A stretch of 8,198 nucleotides of DNA from JAUREX01 sp044356825 (GTDB lineage Bacteria; Pseudomonadota; Alphaproteobacteria; Rhodobacterales; Rhodobacteraceae), in contig JBIKVM010000134.1 in assembly GCA_044356825.1 (NCBI GenBank), positions 1 through 8,198 of the forward strand, written 5' to 3'. Below the pieces are notes generated by a model. The model saw only the letters and a list, made by a program, of their open reading frames with translations, did not search any database and was not told where the DNA came from. This document shows positions 1 to 8,198 of the stretch, in pieces. The translations under genes were made by a program, and so were the position numbers. Within the stretch, counting starts at the first letter, position 1. Each line of letters starts with the position of its first letter.

Positions 1-55
1 GGAAGGTATCGAAATTCGGGCACTTGCGCGGTTGGGCATTCCCGACCCATACTGA
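1..55 (+). CDS. ybeY: YbeY endoribonuclease / rRNA maturation factor, C-terminal end only (partial)
   Basis: Reading from base 2, the sequence gives EGIEIRALARLGIPDPY followed by TGA at 53-55. The ending ...LARLGIPDPY-stop is typical of YbeY in Rhodobacterales. YbeY is a metal-dependent single-strand endoribonuclease that acts in 16S rRNA 3'-end maturation and ribosome quality control in the cytoplasm. Its zinc-binding HGxLHLxGxDH motif would lie upstream of the window, so it cannot be checked. The identification rests on this short tail plus the following corC-lnt pair, which is the usual downstream partner of ybeY in proteobacteria. The gap to the next gene is 49 bp, with no obvious terminator, so co-transcription is likely. 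Confidence 0.75.
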   Translation, partial: EGIEIRALARLGIPDPY

Positions 56-104
56 CGTTTCTTGCGCAACGGCTCGGCCAGGCGCGTCATCATGGAAAGG
101 ACAG

Positions 105-1109
105 ATGGGTACGACCGAACATGGGGCCGACGGCTCCACCGCGATGGTGGAGGGTTCAGGTTCCGAAGAAGGAAGCCGACGAGGGCTGCTGGCCCGGATC
201 TTCGGCGCCTTCCTCCCCGCCCCGGCACCTTCCAGCCCGGGCGACACTCCGACCATAAAGGGCTCTGCCGCACCCATTGCGCCTCAACCCGGTCTTGGCG
301 CACTGCGCCGGATGCGGGTGGACGACGTCGCGGTACCCAAGGTGGATGTCATCGCCGTTCCGCTCGACATCACCCGGGACGAACTCGCGGCCGTCTTTCG
401 CGAACACGGCTTTTCGCGCCTGCCCGTCTACAAGGGCACCCTCGACAAGCCCGTGGGGCTTGTGATGTTCAAGGATTTCGCACTGACCTACGGCTTCGGG
501 GCAGGAAGCGGAAAGTTCAGCCTGCGCAAGCTGTTGCGGCCCATCCTCTATGCGCCCCCGTCGATGCGCCTCGCAGTCTTGCTGCAGAAGATGCAGACGG
601 AACGCGTCCACATGGCCCTCGTCATCGACGAATATGGCGGGGTCGACGGGGTCGTGACGATCGAAGACCTCCTCGAAACCGTCGTCGGCGATATCTCTGA
701 CGAGCATGACGAGGACGAAGGCCGGCTCTGGATCGAGGAAAAGCCTGGGGTCTTCCTTGTCCAGGCAACGGCACCGCTTGATGAGTTCGAGGCGGTCATC
801 GGCCAGTCGCTGCGCACCGGCGAGGATGGCGGCGAGATCGACACACTCGGAGGCTTGCTCTTCCTGCGCCTCGGCCGCGTGCCTGCCCGGGGTGAGGTGG
901 TGGCGAACCCGGGCGGTGCGGAATTTGAGGTGATCGACGCCGACCCCCGCCGGATCAAGCGTCTGCGCGTGCATCTTCGCGCCGCGGTGCGCGAGCGCAA
1001 GCCCCCGGTGACGGCGACCTCTCCCGCGGGCGGCCCACCCGCAGCGGACGCCACGCCCGCGCGCGCCCCGACGGTGGCCGCGGGGGCCGGTTCAGACCAG
1101 CAGGGCTGA
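105..1109 (+). CDS. corC: CBS-domain CorC/HlyC-family protein (putative Mg/Co efflux-associated)
   Basis: This is a 334-residue soluble protein of the CorC/TlyC (UPF0053 C-terminal) family. Residues 1-65 are a low-complexity leader. A CBS pair follows at about 70-130 and 140-197, with the family hallmark ALVIDEYGGVDG (171-182) and VTIEDLLETVVGDI (184-197). An acidic stretch (SDEHDEDEG, 198-206) leads into the CorC_HlyC C-terminal domain at about 208-290, which includes IDTLGGLLF and GRVPARGE. The tail (291-334) is rich in Ala, Pro and Arg. There is no DUF21 membrane domain, so this is the short CorC form and not the full-length transporter-like CNNM/YfjD type. The E. coli homologue is linked to Co/Mg efflux through CorA; 'hemolysin' labels in databases are historical. 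ATG at 105 was chosen because it follows a purine-rich GGAAAGGA (94-101) and gives a family-like N-terminus; an upstream TTG at 24 would overlap the end of ybeY. ATG at 144 is an alternative. The exact biochemical role in this organism is unknown. Confidence 0.9.
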   Translation: MGTTEHGADGSTAMVEGSGSEEGSRRGLLARIFGAFLPAPAPSSPGDTPTIKGSAAPIAPQPGLGALRRMRVDDVAVPKVDVIAVPLDITRDELAAVFREHGFSRLPVYKGTLDKPVGLVMFKDFALTYGFGAGSGKFSLRKLLRPILYAPPSMRLAVLLQKMQTERVHMALVIDEYGGVDGVVTIEDLLETVVGDISDEHDEDEGRLWIEEKPGVFLVQATAPLDEFEAVIGQSLRTGEDGGEIDTLGGLLFLRLGRVPARGEVVANPGGAEFEVIDADPRRIKRLRVHLRAAVRERKPPVTATSPAGGPPAADATPARAPTVAAGAGSDQQG

Positions 1110-1112
1110 GGC

Positions 1113-2630
1113 GTGCGCCTCCCCGCAGCCATGCCTGCCGTTGCGGCAGGCGCCCTGTTGGCTGCGGGGCAGGCACCTTGGTCGCTCTGGCCCCTCGCGC
1201 TTGCGGGGGTGGCGCTGGGCCTCGTCCTCGGGGGGCGGGCGGCAACGGTTCGCCCTGCCGCGGTCATCGGGCTTGGTTTCGGGACCGGGCATTTCGCGCT
1301 GGCGCTGTCGTGGATCATTGAGCCGTTTCTGGTCGATGCCGCGCGCCATGGCTGGATGGCGCCCTTCGCGCTCATCCTCATGTCGGCGGGGTTCGGGGCG
1401 TTCTGGGCGGCGGCCTTTGCCGCGGCTGCCCGCCTCTGGGCGCCCGGTCCGCGGCGTGTCGTCGGGCTTGCGCTGCTGCTCACCCTGGCCGAGGCTTTGC
1501 GCGCGCATCTCTTTGGCGGCTTTCCCTGGGCGTTGCCCGGCCATGTCTGGATCGGCCTTCCCCCCGCGCAGGCCGCCGCCTGGGTGGGCGAGCATGGGCT
1601 GACGGCCGCGACGCTTGCGGGGGTCGGGCTGGCCGTGGCGGGCGCGATGGCGCGGGGCAGGGGCCGGATCGCGGGGCTTGGCGGCGCGGCGGGGATCGCG
1701 GCGCTCCTGCTTCTTCCTGCCCTCTGGCCGGCGGGGGGGGCGTCCGCGGCCGATCCGGACGCCCCGTTCCTGCGCCTCGTGCAGCCCAACGCCGACCAGC
1801 GCATCAAATGGGACGAGGGGGCGCGCGACGCGCTGTTCGCGCGCCTGCTCGATGCCTCGGTGCCGGGGCCTGGGCTGCGCCCCGATGCCGTCATCTGGCC
1901 CGAATCGGCCGTGCCCTTCCTGCTCGATGACAGCGCGCCCGAACGCGCGCGCATCGCCGATGCGGCGGGCGGCGCCCCCGTCCTGACCGGCATCCAGCGG
2001 TCCGAGGGCTGGCGCTATTTCAACAGCCTCGCCGTCATCGGCCCGGACGGAACGGTGGGTGCGGTCTACGACAAGCACCACCTCGTCCCCTTTGGCGAGT
2101 TCATGCCGGCGGGCGATCTGCTCTTTGATACCTTCGGGATCAGCGCCTTCGCCGCCCGGCTCGGCGCGGGCTTCACGGCGGGGCCGGGGCCGCAGACGCT
2201 CGACCTCGGGCCGCTCGGGCAGGTGCTGCCGCTCATCTGCTACGAGGCGGTCTTTGCGCGCGAGATCCGCGCCGCACCGCGCCGTCCCGACTGGATCCTG
2301 CAGGTCACGAACGATGCGTGGTTCGGCATCCACTCCGGCCCCTATCAGCATCTCGCGCTCGCGCGGCTGCGCGCGATCGAGACGGGCCTGCCGGTCGTGC
2401 GGGTCGCCAACACCGGGGTCACGGCGCTGATCGACGGGCAGGGGCGGGTGATCGAGGCGCTGGCGCTCGGCGTACAGGGCCATCTCGATGTCCGCCTGCC
2501 GCCGGCGCTGCCCGCGACGCCCTACTGGCGCGTCGGCGATTGGCCGGTGTTTGCGCTTTTGCTCGCGCTTCTCGTCTTTCTGCGCCCCGATGCGCGACGC
2601 GGGATTGACCCCGCCGCCTCGAAGCCGTAA
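1113..2630 (+). CDS. lnt: Apolipoprotein N-acyltransferase
   Basis: Lnt is an inner-membrane enzyme that adds the third acyl chain to the N-terminal cysteine of apolipoproteins, using phospholipid as donor; this is the last step of lipoprotein maturation. The 505-residue product matches the family length (about 510). Residues 1-205 are strongly hydrophobic, with roughly six membrane segments. The nitrilase-like periplasmic domain covers about 217-460, and a final hydrophobic helix lies at about 478-490. The catalytic triad is visible: Glu264 in WPESAVPF, Lys321 in YDKHHLVPFGEF and Cys376 in LPLICYEAVF. The accessory Glu329 sits 8 residues after the Lys, as in E. coli. VTNDAWFG (398-405) and ANTGVTALIDGQGRV (432-446) are also conserved. 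The gene starts 3 bp after the corC stop with GTG at 1113, preceded by AGGG (1102-1105); ATG 1131 is a less likely start. A run of eight G (1733-1740) lies within the frame. The gene ends Lys-Pro-TAA, and that stop overlaps a candidate metK promoter. Confidence 0.95.
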   Translation: MRLPAAMPAVAAGALLAAGQAPWSLWPLALAGVALGLVLGGRAATVRPAAVIGLGFGTGHFALALSWIIEPFLVDAARHGWMAPFALILMSAGFGAFWAAAFAAAARLWAPGPRRVVGLALLLTLAEALRAHLFGGFPWALPGHVWIGLPPAQAAAWVGEHGLTAATLAGVGLAVAGAMARGRGRIAGLGGAAGIAALLLLPALWPAGGASAADPDAPFLRLVQPNADQRIKWDEGARDALFARLLDASVPGPGLRPDAVIWPESAVPFLLDDSAPERARIADAAGGAPVLTGIQRSEGWRYFNSLAVIGPDGTVGAVYDKHHLVPFGEFMPAGDLLFDTFGISAFAARLGAGFTAGPGPQTLDLGPLGQVLPLICYEAVFAREIRAAPRRPDWILQVTNDAWFGIHSGPYQHLALARLRAIETGLPVVRVANTGVTALIDGQGRVIEALALGVQGHLDVRLPPALPATPYWRVGDWPVFALLLALLVFLRPDARRGIDPAASKP

Positions 2631-2633
2631 CCC
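2605..2633 (+). promoter_or_regulatory. Candidate metK promoter embedded in the lnt 3' end
   Basis: A -35 like TTGACC (2605-2610) is followed after 17 bases by TAACCC (2628-2633), whose first three bases are the lnt stop codon. The -35 is close to consensus and the -10 is weak, as is common in GC-rich alphaproteobacteria. Predicted initiation near 2640 would place the riboswitch at the very 5' end of the transcript. That fit is the main reason for the call; transcription could also read in from lnt. Confidence 0.4.
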
Positions 2634-2641
2634 AAAGATCG

Positions 2642-2688
2642 ATCGTCACAACGGCTTCCTGGCGTGACGATGGCACCCAATGGAGCAT
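2642..2688 (+). promoter_or_regulatory. SAM/SAH riboswitch controlling metK translation
   Basis: The element matches the SAM/SAH riboswitch class (formerly an env/metK leader motif in Rhodobacterales), including the conserved loop AACGGCTTCCTGGC (2650-2663). The P1 stem is 8 bp, ATCGTCAC (2642-2649) with GTGACGAT (2664-2671). A linker (2672-2681) leads to GGAGCA (2682-2687). GGAGC can pair with GCUUCC in the loop (2654-2659, one U left out) to form the H-type pseudoknot of this class. That strand contains the metK Shine-Dalgarno GGAG (2682-2685), 8 bases before the ATG at 2694. Ligand binding should therefore hide the ribosome binding site when SAM is plentiful, switching MetK synthesis off. 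The class binds both SAM and SAH in vitro; the physiological ligand is thought to be SAM. There is no U-tract terminator, which is consistent with translational control. Confidence 0.93.
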
Positions 2689-2693
2689 TCCCC

Positions 2694-3860
2694 ATGTCAA
2701 GATCAGATTACGTCTTCACCTCCGAGAGCGTTTCGGAGGGCCATCCCGACAAGCTTTGTGACCGCATTTCAGACAGTGTCCTCGACGCTTTCCTATCGGT
2801 CGAGGAAAACGCCCGCGTCGCCTGCGAGACCTTCGCCACCACGAACACCGTCGTCGTCGGCGGCGAGGTGGGGCTGTCGGATCCCGTCCGGCTCGCGGAA
2901 CTCAAGGCGCGCGTCGACCTGATCGCGCGCGAGTGCATCCGCGACATCGGCTATGAGCAGGACCAGTTCCATTGGCGCTCGGTCAATGTCTTCAACTTCC
3001 TGCACCCGCAATCGGCCCACATCGCCCAAGGGGTCGACCGTGACGGGGCGGGCGATCAGGGCATCATGTTCGGCTATGCCGTGGACGAGACGCCCGACCT
3101 CATGCCCGCGCCGATCCAGTATGCGCATGCGATCCTGCGCCGGCTGGCCGAGGCGCGCAAGTCGGGCGCCGAGCCCACGCTGCGGCCCGACGCGAAAAGC
3201 CAGCTCTCGCTGCGCTATTCGAACGGCAAGCCGGTCGAGGTGACCTCGATCGTGCTCTCGACCCAGCACGCGGATGTCGGCCAGACCTCGGCCGACATCC
3301 GCGCCATCGTCGAGCCCTACATCCGCGAGACCCTGCCCGAGGGCTGGATCACGCCCGCCACCGAGTGGTGGGTGAACCCGACGGGCACCTTCGTCATCGG
3401 CGGCCCCGACGGGGATGCGGGCCTGACCGGGCGCAAGATCATCGTCGACACCTATGGCGGGGCCGCGCCGCATGGCGGCGGGGCGTTCTCGGGCAAGGAT
3501 CCGACCAAGGTGGACCGCTCCGCGGCCTATGCGGCGCGCTATCTGGCCAAGAACATCGTGGCCGCGGGCCTCGCGCGGCGCTGCACGCTGCAGATCTCCT
3601 ACGCGATCGGGGTGGCGAAGCCGCTCTCGATCTATGTCGATACGCACGGCACCGGGGCGGTCCCCGACGCCGTGATCGAGGCGGCGGTCGGCAAGGTCAT
3701 GGACCTGACGCCGCGGGGGATCCGCACGAAGCTCGGCCTCAACAAGCCGATCTATGCCCGCACCGCCGCCTATGGCCATTTCGGCCGCGCCCCCGAGGCC
3801 GACGGCGGCTTTTCGTGGGAGCGGACGGATCTGGTCGAGGCGCTCCGGCGCGAGGTCTGA
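2694..3860 (+). CDS. metK: S-adenosylmethionine synthetase (methionine adenosyltransferase)
   Basis: MetK makes S-adenosylmethionine from methionine and ATP in the cytoplasm, releasing phosphate and diphosphate. It is a tetrameric Mg/K-dependent enzyme. The 388-residue product has all three family domains. Key motifs are ESVSEGHPDKLCDRISD (11-27, ATP-binding His17, Asp19 and Lys20), GAGDQGIMFGYA (118-129, the adenine/methionine loop signature) and the glycine-rich GGGAFSGKDPTKVDRSAAY (261-279, phosphate-binding). It is slightly longer than the E. coli enzyme (384), with a normal C-terminus. I chose ATG 2694 because GGAG lies 8 bases upstream and because MSRSDYVFTSESVSEGHPDK is the expected N-terminus. 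An in-frame GTG at 2664 would start inside the riboswitch P1 stem and is rejected. The upstream riboswitch makes expression SAM-responsive. trmB begins 1 bp after the stop. Confidence 0.98.
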   Translation: MSRSDYVFTSESVSEGHPDKLCDRISDSVLDAFLSVEENARVACETFATTNTVVVGGEVGLSDPVRLAELKARVDLIARECIRDIGYEQDQFHWRSVNVFNFLHPQSAHIAQGVDRDGAGDQGIMFGYAVDETPDLMPAPIQYAHAILRRLAEARKSGAEPTLRPDAKSQLSLRYSNGKPVEVTSIVLSTQHADVGQTSADIRAIVEPYIRETLPEGWITPATEWWVNPTGTFVIGGPDGDAGLTGRKIIVDTYGGAAPHGGGAFSGKDPTKVDRSAAYAARYLAKNIVAAGLARRCTLQISYAIGVAKPLSIYVDTHGTGAVPDAVIEAAVGKVMDLTPRGIRTKLGLNKPIYARTAAYGHFGRAPEADGGFSWERTDLVEALRREV

Positions 3861-3861
3861 C

Positions 3862-4626
3862 ATGGACGGGGCCGGGGAAAACGCGGACACGCATCCGCCC
3901 TCGGCCCCCGCGCCGCTCTGGCGCAACTTCTACGGCCGCACCTCGGGCAAGACGCTGCGCCCGATCCAGCGCCGCCGGCTCGGCGCCGATCTCGGTCCGC
4001 TCGTGCCCGCGGGCATCGACCGCGCGACCAATCCCGACCGCCGGCCGATCGACCCTCGGGCGATCTTTGCGACCCCCCGTCCGCTCTGGCTCGAGATCGG
4101 CTTTGGCGGGGGTGAGCACATGGTCCATCAGGCCGCCCGCCACCCCGAGGTCGGGATCCTCGGGGCCGAGCCCTTCATCAACGGCATCGCGATGCTCCTG
4201 CGCCGCATCGCCGAGGCCGGGGTCGCCAATGTCGCGATCCATCCGGGCGATGTGCGCGACCTCTTCGACGTGCTGCCGCCCGCGTCGGTCGGGCGGGTCT
4301 TTCTGAATTATCCCGACCCCTGGCCCAAGCGGCGCCACCACCGCCGCCGCTTCGTGACGCCCGAACATCTCGACCCGCTCGCGCGCGTGATGGCCGAGGG
4401 GGCCGAGCTGCGGCTTGCGACCGACATCCCCGACTACATGCGCCAAGCCCTCGAAGAGGTGCCACCGGCGGGGTTCGACATCCTCGCGGGCCCTGCTGCC
4501 GTGCCACCGTGGCAAGGCTGGATCACCACTCGTTACGAGACCAAGGCCCTGCGCGAGGGGCGCGCCCCGGCCTATGTCGCGTTCCGGCGCAGCGCGAGCG
4601 GGCCTCGCTCCGACCTGCTGTCCTAG
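3862..4626 (+). CDS. trmB: tRNA (guanine-N7-)-methyltransferase
   Basis: TrmB uses SAM to methylate N7 of G46 in the variable loop of tRNAs. The 254-residue product is a Rossmann-type class I methyltransferase. The SAM-binding loop LWLEIGFGGGEHMVH is at 75-89, the acidic end of the second strand is in GAEPFINGI (101-109), and the family signature NYPDPWPKRRHHRRRF is at 149-164. The conserved C-terminal ITTRYETKALREGR (221-234) contributes to tRNA and G46 recognition. The first 17 residues are a poorly conserved Ala/Pro-rich leader. ATG 3862 follows GAGG (3852-3855) with 6-base spacing, and this Shine-Dalgarno lies inside the last codons of metK. Translation is therefore probably coupled to metK, and this SAM-consuming enzyme may share the metK riboswitch control. 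An upstream in-frame start would lie deep within metK and was rejected. The gene ends with TAG and converges on carB. Confidence 0.97.
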   Translation: MDGAGENADTHPPSAPAPLWRNFYGRTSGKTLRPIQRRRLGADLGPLVPAGIDRATNPDRRPIDPRAIFATPRPLWLEIGFGGGEHMVHQAARHPEVGILGAEPFINGIAMLLRRIAEAGVANVAIHPGDVRDLFDVLPPASVGRVFLNYPDPWPKRRHHRRRFVTPEHLDPLARVMAEGAELRLATDIPDYMRQALEEVPPAGFDILAGPAAVPPWQGWITTRYETKALREGRAPAYVAFRRSASGPRSDLLS

Positions 4627-4648
4627 GGCGTCCCGGACTGCCGCCTGC

Positions 4649-4663
4649 CGCGGCCAAGCCGCG
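4649..4663. terminator. GC hairpin between convergent trmB and carB (possible bidirectional terminator)
   Basis: CGCGGC (4649-4654) and GCCGCG (4658-4663) form a perfect 6-bp stem around a 3-base loop, in the middle of the 48-bp gap between two converging stop codons. Neither strand has a T-tract after the stem, so a standard intrinsic terminator is not shown. It could pause polymerase or protect RNA 3' ends. The call rests mainly on position. Confidence 0.3.
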
Positions 4664-4674
4664 ATCGGACACCC

Positions 4675-8004
<3,330 letters not shown>

Positions 8005-8026
8005 GCGGGCCCCCGTGGCTGCCCGC
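8005..8026 (-). promoter_or_regulatory. GC-only hairpin abutting the carB start codon
   Basis: In the carB mRNA, GCGGGC (8026-8021) pairs with GCCCGC (8010-8005) around the 10-base loop AGCCACGGGG. The stem is six G-C pairs and ends at the base just before the AUG at 8004. The only Shine-Dalgarno-like bases, the G-run at 8014-8010, are in the loop and at the stem edge. It may damp translation initiation; no known riboswitch class was recognised. Confidence 0.35.
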
Positions 8027-8045
8027 TCCGGCGCAGGCTCGGCGC

Positions 8046-8073
8046 GTTATAGACATGGGCGCGGGGCGCGCAA
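8046..8073 (-). promoter_or_regulatory. Candidate carB promoter
   Basis: On the minus strand TATAAC (8051-8046) is a good -10 in otherwise very GC-rich DNA. A partial -35, TTGCGC (8073-8068), lies 16 bases upstream. Initiation would fall near 8039, giving a leader of about 35 bases that contains the hairpin next to the start codon. Confidence 0.4.
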
Positions 8074-8088
8074 GGGTGCGGCCGGGCC

Positions 8089-8117
8089 TTGACTTGGGAC
8101 GCTGGGCAGGCTTTCTC
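8089..8117 (+). promoter_or_regulatory. Candidate aspS promoter
   Basis: TTGACT (8089-8094) is a near-consensus -35. After 17 bases there is TTTCTC (8112-8117), a poor -10 that is the best available at this spacing. Initiation near 8124 would give a short leader of about 22 bases before aspS. The -35 and the position are the support; the -10 is uncertain. Confidence 0.35.
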
Positions 8118-8145
8118 GGCGCGTTCTTTTCCCGGAGATCACGCC

Positions 8146-8198
8146 ATGCACGCCTATCGCAGCCACACCTGCGCCGATCTGCGCAAATCCAACGTGGG
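8146..8198 (+). CDS. aspS: Aspartyl-tRNA synthetase, N-terminal start only (partial)
   Basis: ATG 8146 opens a frame reading MHAYRSHTCADLRKSNV, then GG.. to the window edge. This matches the strongly conserved N-terminus of bacterial AspRS (M-x-x-Y-R-(S/T)-H-x-C-x-x-L, then V-G), which leads into the OB-fold anticodon-binding domain. The enzyme charges tRNA-Asp (and, in some bacteria, tRNA-Asn) with aspartate; which of these applies cannot be told from 17 residues. A good Shine-Dalgarno GGAGA (8134-8138) lies 7 bases upstream. The gene is divergent from carB with 141 bp between the starts. The catalytic class II core lies outside the window. Confidence 0.8.
   Translation, partial: MHAYRSHTCADLRKSNV

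Noticed and set aside
53..89. TGACG/CGTCA inverted repeat over the ybeY stop
   Set aside because: Only 5 bp with a loop of more than 25 bases and no T-tract; too weak to call a terminator or regulatory element.
24..104. TTG 24 as the corC start
   Set aside because: It would overlap the ybeY tail, add residues unlike the family, and lacks a ribosome binding site; ATG 105 has GGAAAGGA just upstream.
105..1109. Calling the CBS protein a hemolysin
   Set aside because: The name comes from historical TlyC annotation. The protein has no membrane-damaging features, and its operon context fits the CorC role.
548..2483. Long minus-strand open frames (481 and 463 codons) opposite corC and lnt
   Set aside because: They are Arg/Ala/Pro-rich low-complexity translations with no domains, in frames opposite two well-supported genes; a GC artefact.
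2664..2693. GTG 2664 as the metK start (10 extra residues)
   Set aside because: It lies in the riboswitch P1 stem and upstream of the GGAG Shine-Dalgarno; ATG 2694 gives the normal family N-terminus.
2793..3926. A 377-codon minus-strand frame opposite metK
   Set aside because: Same artefact: MetK motifs on the + strand explain the sequence fully, and no ribosome binding site or motif supports the antisense frame.

Overview
The window is very GC-rich chromosomal DNA from an alphaproteobacterium, almost certainly a member of the Rhodobacterales (Rhodobacter/Paracoccus-like). The evidence is protein style (CorC, MetK, CarB and the AspRS N-terminus all read like that order), gene order, and a SAM/SAH-type riboswitch in front of metK, a class known essentially only from Rhodobacterales. 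No mobile element, CRISPR array, tRNA or rRNA is visible. All genes are housekeeping genes and I see no sign of recent transfer.

Left part, + strand (1-2630): the last codons of ybeY (endoribonuclease/rRNA maturation factor), then a CBS-domain CorC-family protein, then lnt (apolipoprotein N-acyltransferase). This is the classic ybeY-corC-lnt envelope/RNA-maturation operon; corC and lnt are 3 bp apart.

Middle, + strand (2605-4626): a likely promoter overlaps the lnt stop codon and would start transcription almost exactly at a compact SAM/SAH riboswitch (2642-2688). The riboswitch's pseudoknot strand contains the Shine-Dalgarno of metK (S-adenosylmethionine synthetase). metK is followed after 1 bp by trmB (tRNA m7G46 methyltransferase), a SAM consumer whose own Shine-Dalgarno lies inside the end of metK. 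The pair therefore makes SAM and uses it, and both genes may come under the one SAM-sensing leader.

Right part (4627-8198): trmB converges on carB (large subunit of carbamoyl-phosphate synthetase, 1109 aa, - strand) across a 48-bp gap holding a GC hairpin. carB is divergent from aspS (aspartyl-tRNA synthetase, first 17 codons only, cut by the window end). The 141-bp divergent gap holds candidate promoters for both genes and a GC-only hairpin ending right at the carB start codon.

The items most worth a second look are the riboswitch/promoter/lnt-stop arrangement, possible coupling of trmB to metK, and the carB leader hairpin. I do not see a previously undescribed multi-gene system here.
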